Shown here in pieces: positions 23,391 to 26,124 of a stretch of DNA of 26,124 nt (the first letter of the stretch is position 1; every line of letters begins with the position of its first letter). The position numbers and the translations under genes were made by a program. The notes beneath the pieces were generated by a model. That model searched no databases. It was not told the origin of the DNA and worked only from the letters and a program-made list of their open reading frames with translations. The stretch comes from a virus. The stretch lies in IMG/VR virus record IMGVR_UViG_3300017727_000135, positions 1 through 26,124 of that record, one strand, 5' to 3'.

Positions 23391-24614
23391 ATGGACTACT
23401 CAGAAAATAAACCAATATGGCCCGGAAGCTCTTCATTTAGCCCCGGAAAAACTCCATTTGGTTTCTTTGATACTGATACATCATTCCAATCAGAAGCTGA
23501 CAGTTTTGCACAATTTGCTGCAAATAACGTTGGGTATCCAATTATGGATGTTGAATTAATAGATATAAATTTTTATACAGCTTTTGAATCTGCTGTTATT
23601 GAATATTCTAATCAAGTAAATCAAATTAATATTGTTAATAATTTAATAAATACATTAGGTGTTGAAACCGGATCTGATTTTTTAACTAATGACGGATTTA
23701 CCGGAGCATTAGTAGGGGGCAATTTAAGCTACATAACCAGACTATCAAAAGCATATGGTACAGAAGCAGATTCAGGTGGTGATCTGCGTTGGTATAGTGC
23801 ATCAATTGATGTTGTAGACGGCAAACAAACATATAGTATTAGAGATGCTGTATCTGCGTCATTAGGAGTAGATATAACAGATAATAACGGCGTTGAGATA
23901 CGTAGAGTACTTCATGCGCCACCTCCCGCAATTGTTAGATACTTTGATCCATTTGTAGGAACAGGTATGGGTTCACAAAACATGATGGATGCATTTGACT
24001 TTGGTGGATTTTCTCCTAGTGTAAACTTTATGATGATGCCATTACATATGGATTTGTTCCGTATACAGGGTATTGAGTTTAATGATCGTATACGTAAATC
24101 AGCATTTTCTTTTGAGATTCATGGAGATGACATTAAATTATATCCAGTACCTGGTACTCAGGGAACAATATCTACTCCATTTTATGATAAGGTTTGGTTT
24201 GAATTTATATATGAAAAAGATAAAACTAACAGCGGTGTGTTATTTGGGAATAGCGCACTTCTAAACGGGGTAGTGTCAGACGCATCTAATATACCATATT
24301 CATATCAAAAATACGCTAACATTAATGATATGGGCCGTAGTTGGATATATAGATATGCATCTGCCATTGTGAAAGAGACATTGGGATATGTACGTAATAA
24401 ATATTCGTCAGTTCCAATACCAAATGGAGAAGTAACCTTAAATGGTAGTGATTTAGTGACACAAGGACAGTCTGAAAAAGAAGCATTGATAACACAACTT
24501 AGAGAATTTTTAGACAAGTTAACTAAAGAACAGATGTTAACAAGGCAAAACACAGAAGCAACACAACAAATGGAAATATTAGGAAAAGTTCCATTAAAAA
24601 TATATGTAGGATAG
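23391..24614 (+). CDS. Probable neck/head-completion structural protein (gp13 position)
   Basis: 407 residues with few charges, no membrane segment and no enzymatic motif. The N-terminus is Pro/Ser/Phe-rich (PIWPGSSSFSPGKTPFGFFD). Distinctive segments are W-Y-S-A-S-I-D-V-V-D-G-K-Q-T-Y (about 144-158), V-L-H-A-P-P-P-A-I-V-R-Y-F-D-P-F-V-G-T-G (about 183-202) and FGGFSPSVNF. I recall similar wording in uncharacterised structural proteins of T4-like marine phages. The two downstream genes look like gp14 and gp15, so by gene order this would occupy the gp13 neck slot (head completion, portal-tail junction). It is longer than T4 gp13 (309), and a direct sequence match to gp13 is not evident to me. 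AAAGGA precedes the ATG. Confidence 0.65.
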   Translation: MDYSENKPIWPGSSSFSPGKTPFGFFDTDTSFQSEADSFAQFAANNVGYPIMDVELIDINFYTAFESAVIEYSNQVNQINIVNNLINTLGVETGSDFLTNDGFTGALVGGNLSYITRLSKAYGTEADSGGDLRWYSASIDVVDGKQTYSIRDAVSASLGVDITDNNGVEIRRVLHAPPPAIVRYFDPFVGTGMGSQNMMDAFDFGGFSPSVNFMMMPLHMDLFRIQGIEFNDRIRKSAFSFEIHGDDIKLYPVPGTQGTISTPFYDKVWFEFIYEKDKTNSGVLFGNSALLNGVVSDASNIPYSYQKYANINDMGRSWIYRYASAIVKETLGYVRNKYSSVPIPNGEVTLNGSDLVTQGQSEKEALITQLREFLDKLTKEQMLTRQNTEATQQMEILGKVPLKIYVG

Positions 24615-24619
24615 GAGGT
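24613..24619 (+). promoter_or_regulatory. Full Shine-Dalgarno AGGAGGT overlapping upstream stop
   Basis: AGGAGGT begins inside the TAG stop of the preceding gene and lies 5 bases before the ATG at 24625. It is the longest anti-Shine-Dalgarno match in the window, notable if the host is a Bacteroidetes species in which such sites are generally little used. Confidence 0.8.
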
Positions 24620-24624
24620 AGATT

Positions 24625-25146
24625 ATGGCATTGTTTGGAGGTCAGAGGGATGCTAAATTTTTAGCTTCAATTAATTCAGAACTAATAAACGCTGTCATTG
24701 ATACAGAAATTGAATTTTATAAACTTGTTGTTGAGTCATCGAATTCGAATTTATACGGTGAGTCTGAATCTAAATCATATTATGACTCTATATTGATTCC
24801 ATGTCTAATTACTAAAGACGATAAAAATTCTAGTATGGATGATTATGGACATACATATACTCGTACTTCTAAATTTGCTATCGCTCGAGACATTCTAGTA
24901 AAAGCAGACTTTTATCCAGAAGTGGGTGATATTGTTTTTTGGGATAATGAATATTTTGAATTAGACAACGTAGATTCTAATCAATATTTTGTAGGTAAAA
25001 ATCCTGAAACATGGCCTAATGGAACAGATCATGGATATAGTGTGTCAGTAGTTGTTGATGCACATGCAACTAGACAAACGCCGCAAGGTATTTTAGATAT
25101 GCGTTTTGGTGGTAATAATAATTCACCTGCATATAAAGGAGATTAA
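24625..25146 (+). CDS. Neck protein (gp14-like)
   Basis: 173 residues. The region YPEVGDIVFWDNEYFELDNV (about 98-117), followed by the Y-F-V-G-K and Y-S-V-S-V-V-V segments, parallels the T4 gp14 segment with R-P-R-E-G-D-L-I-Y-F-P, F-E-I-x-x-V, and the following F-Y-Q-L-G and Y-x-L-x-C-E. In T4, gp13 and gp14 close the packaged head so that the tail can attach. The protein is shorter than T4 gp14 (256); the C-terminus after about 150 is Gly/Asn-rich. The full Shine-Dalgarno fixes the start. It overlaps the next gene by one base (TAATG). Confidence 0.65.
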   Translation: MALFGGQRDAKFLASINSELINAVIDTEIEFYKLVVESSNSNLYGESESKSYYDSILIPCLITKDDKNSSMDDYGHTYTRTSKFAIARDILVKADFYPEVGDIVFWDNEYFELDNVDSNQYFVGKNPETWPNGTDHGYSVSVVVDAHATRQTPQGILDMRFGGNNNSPAYKGD

Positions 25147-26124
25147 TGCCAAAGTATAATAGAAAAAATATCGATCGAAAAACAAATAAACCAAATCCAG
25201 ATAGAACAGATGGATTAGGAGCTGATCCAATCTTAAATAGATCGGAACAGACACGTCGTGATGATGATGTAATTCGAAGTGCTTCTCGTACTATATATGA
25301 TATTGATTATGCTGTAAAATGGTATATTGAAAATGAAATTGAACCTCAAATTACAGCAAATAAAAATTTAATATCAGTTCCTACTATTTTTGCTAATGGT
25401 GAAAAGTGGGATAATGTTCGTAGACTAGGATATATACGAGACGAAAAAGGAATGTTACAATCTCCTTTATTAATGCTTAAACGAAATTCAATGTCAGAAC
25501 GTGACAACAGAAAAGGTTTAGATGTTAATAGAAAGTTAACTGATAATCGTTTAATTTATCGATCTAAATATAATAGTAGAAATAGATATGAAGATGAACT
25601 ATTTCCTATACCAACAAATCCTAAACAGAAATCACAAAAAGTATATGTAGTAGACGTTCCCAAATATGTTACTATTGAATATGACTTGATGCTCTGGTGT
25701 GATTTTACTACACAAATGAATGAATTGGTAGATCAAATATTACCATATGGTAGATTTGCTTGGGGAAATGAACAAAATCGGTATGAAACTATAATTGGAA
25801 ATGTAAGTTTCGAAACGGTTAATACGGTAGGAGAAGATCGATTAGTTAGAGCCACAATACCATTAACAGTACATGGAACATTGTTATCAGAACACGAAAC
25901 TAAAATATCTACGCTGAAAAAAATGTATTCAGTAAAAAAATTAGTATTTCAAACAGTTGTTGATATTGATAGTAATATATTTGAAACAACAAAAATTCCT
26001 ACTCAATTATTAAATTCATCACAAACTATTGTAGGTGGCGGCACTGTAATTGTTAACGGCGCCGGCGGTAGTCGTACGACAATAGATGGTAATGTATTAA
26101 CATATTTAACTACATTAACAGATA
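25146..26124 (+). CDS. Tail sheath stabiliser/completion protein (gp15-like), 3' end beyond window
   Basis: An open frame of 326 codons runs from the ATG at 25146 (AAGGAG upstream; one-base overlap with the previous stop) to the window edge without a stop. It starts MPKYNRKNIDRKTNKPNPD. Features are V-P-T-I-F-A-N-G-E-K-W-D-N (about 78-90), S-P-L-L-M-L-K-R-N-S (about 106-115), and Y-D-L-M-L-W-C-D-F-T-T-Q-M-N-E-L-V-D-Q-I-L-P-Y (about 179-201). The last resembles the T4 gp15 segment around F-x-R-Y-E-D-D-M-F-Q-I-V-E-Q-I-L-P-Y. gp15 caps the tail at the sheath end and joins it to the neck. Order gp14 then gp15 matches T4. Near the window end the sequence turns Gly-rich (VGGGTVIVNGAGG). Confidence 0.72.
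   Translation, partial: MPKYNRKNIDRKTNKPNPDRTDGLGADPILNRSEQTRRDDDVIRSASRTIYDIDYAVKWYIENEIEPQITANKNLISVPTIFANGEKWDNVRRLGYIRDEKGMLQSPLLMLKRNSMSERDNRKGLDVNRKLTDNRLIYRSKYNSRNRYEDELFPIPTNPKQKSQKVYVVDVPKYVTIEYDLMLWCDFTTQMNELVDQILPYGRFAWGNEQNRYETIIGNVSFETVNTVGEDRLVRATIPLTVHGTLLSEHETKISTLKKMYSVKKLVFQTVVDIDSNIFETTKIPTQLLNSSQTIVGGGTVIVNGAGGSRTTIDGNVLTYLTTLTD

Noticed and set aside
24073-24264. Internal + strand 63-codon frame inside the gp13-position gene
   Set aside because: Fully nested in another frame with no ribosome site or conserved motif.

Overview
The window is a densely packed, strongly AT-rich stretch of a T4-like (tailed, contractile-tail) phage genome. All recognised genes lie on the + strand. 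Diagnostic proteins are a terminase large subunit (gp17-like), portal (gp20-like), prohead protease (gp21-like), acidic scaffold (gp22-like), major capsid protein (gp23-like) and a gp14/gp15-like neck and tail-completion pair. Sequences are divergent from coliphage T4, as in the marine or 'far-T4' relatives. The host is probably a member of the Bacteroidetes, plausibly a marine flavobacterium. Two lines support this: a short secreted protein ends its signal peptide in the Bacteroidetes-style GFG/Q context, and a small bS21 ribosomal-protein homologue carries the KPSV...KA.YIQ pattern I associate with Bacteroidetes bS21. The host call is inference.

Layout. (1) 1-4757, DNA transactions: a T7-type Holliday-junction resolvase, a 195-base AT-rich regulatory gap, a Toprim primase whose zinc ligands are mostly lost, and a single polypeptide joining the Mre11-like nuclease (T4 gp47) to the Rad50-like ATPase (T4 gp46). 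(2) 4785-8079, adhesion: a large fibre-like virion protein and a small fibre with a C-terminal S74 self-cleaving chaperone. (3) 8096-12577: an unusual fusion of an NMN-adenylyltransferase-like domain to an RNA/DNA-ligase-like domain, an acidic low-complexity protein, a Cys-cluster protein, and two small membrane or secreted coiled-coil proteins that could be a spanin-like lysis pair. (4) 12577-22298, packaging and head assembly: terminase, portal, core proteins, protease, small unknowns, bS21, scaffold and capsid. The scaffold-capsid pair sits between two intrinsic terminators. (5) 22414-26124: a small unknown, a PhoH-like ATPase, and neck/tail-completion genes (gp13-, gp14- and gp15-position), the last cut by the window end.

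Genes overlap or are a few bases apart, so most are probably co-transcribed. Nine intergenic gaps carry the same oriented AT-rich element (ATATTTATA/T, one copy TTATTTATA). Read on the minus strand it is the T4 late-promoter octamer. Many starts have a clear Shine-Dalgarno sequence and others have none, which is notable next to a phage bS21. The points most worth a second look are the Mre11-Rad50 fusion, the nucleotidyltransferase-ligase fusion, bS21 with its possible effect on start-site selection, the zinc-less primase, and the recurrent intergenic element.
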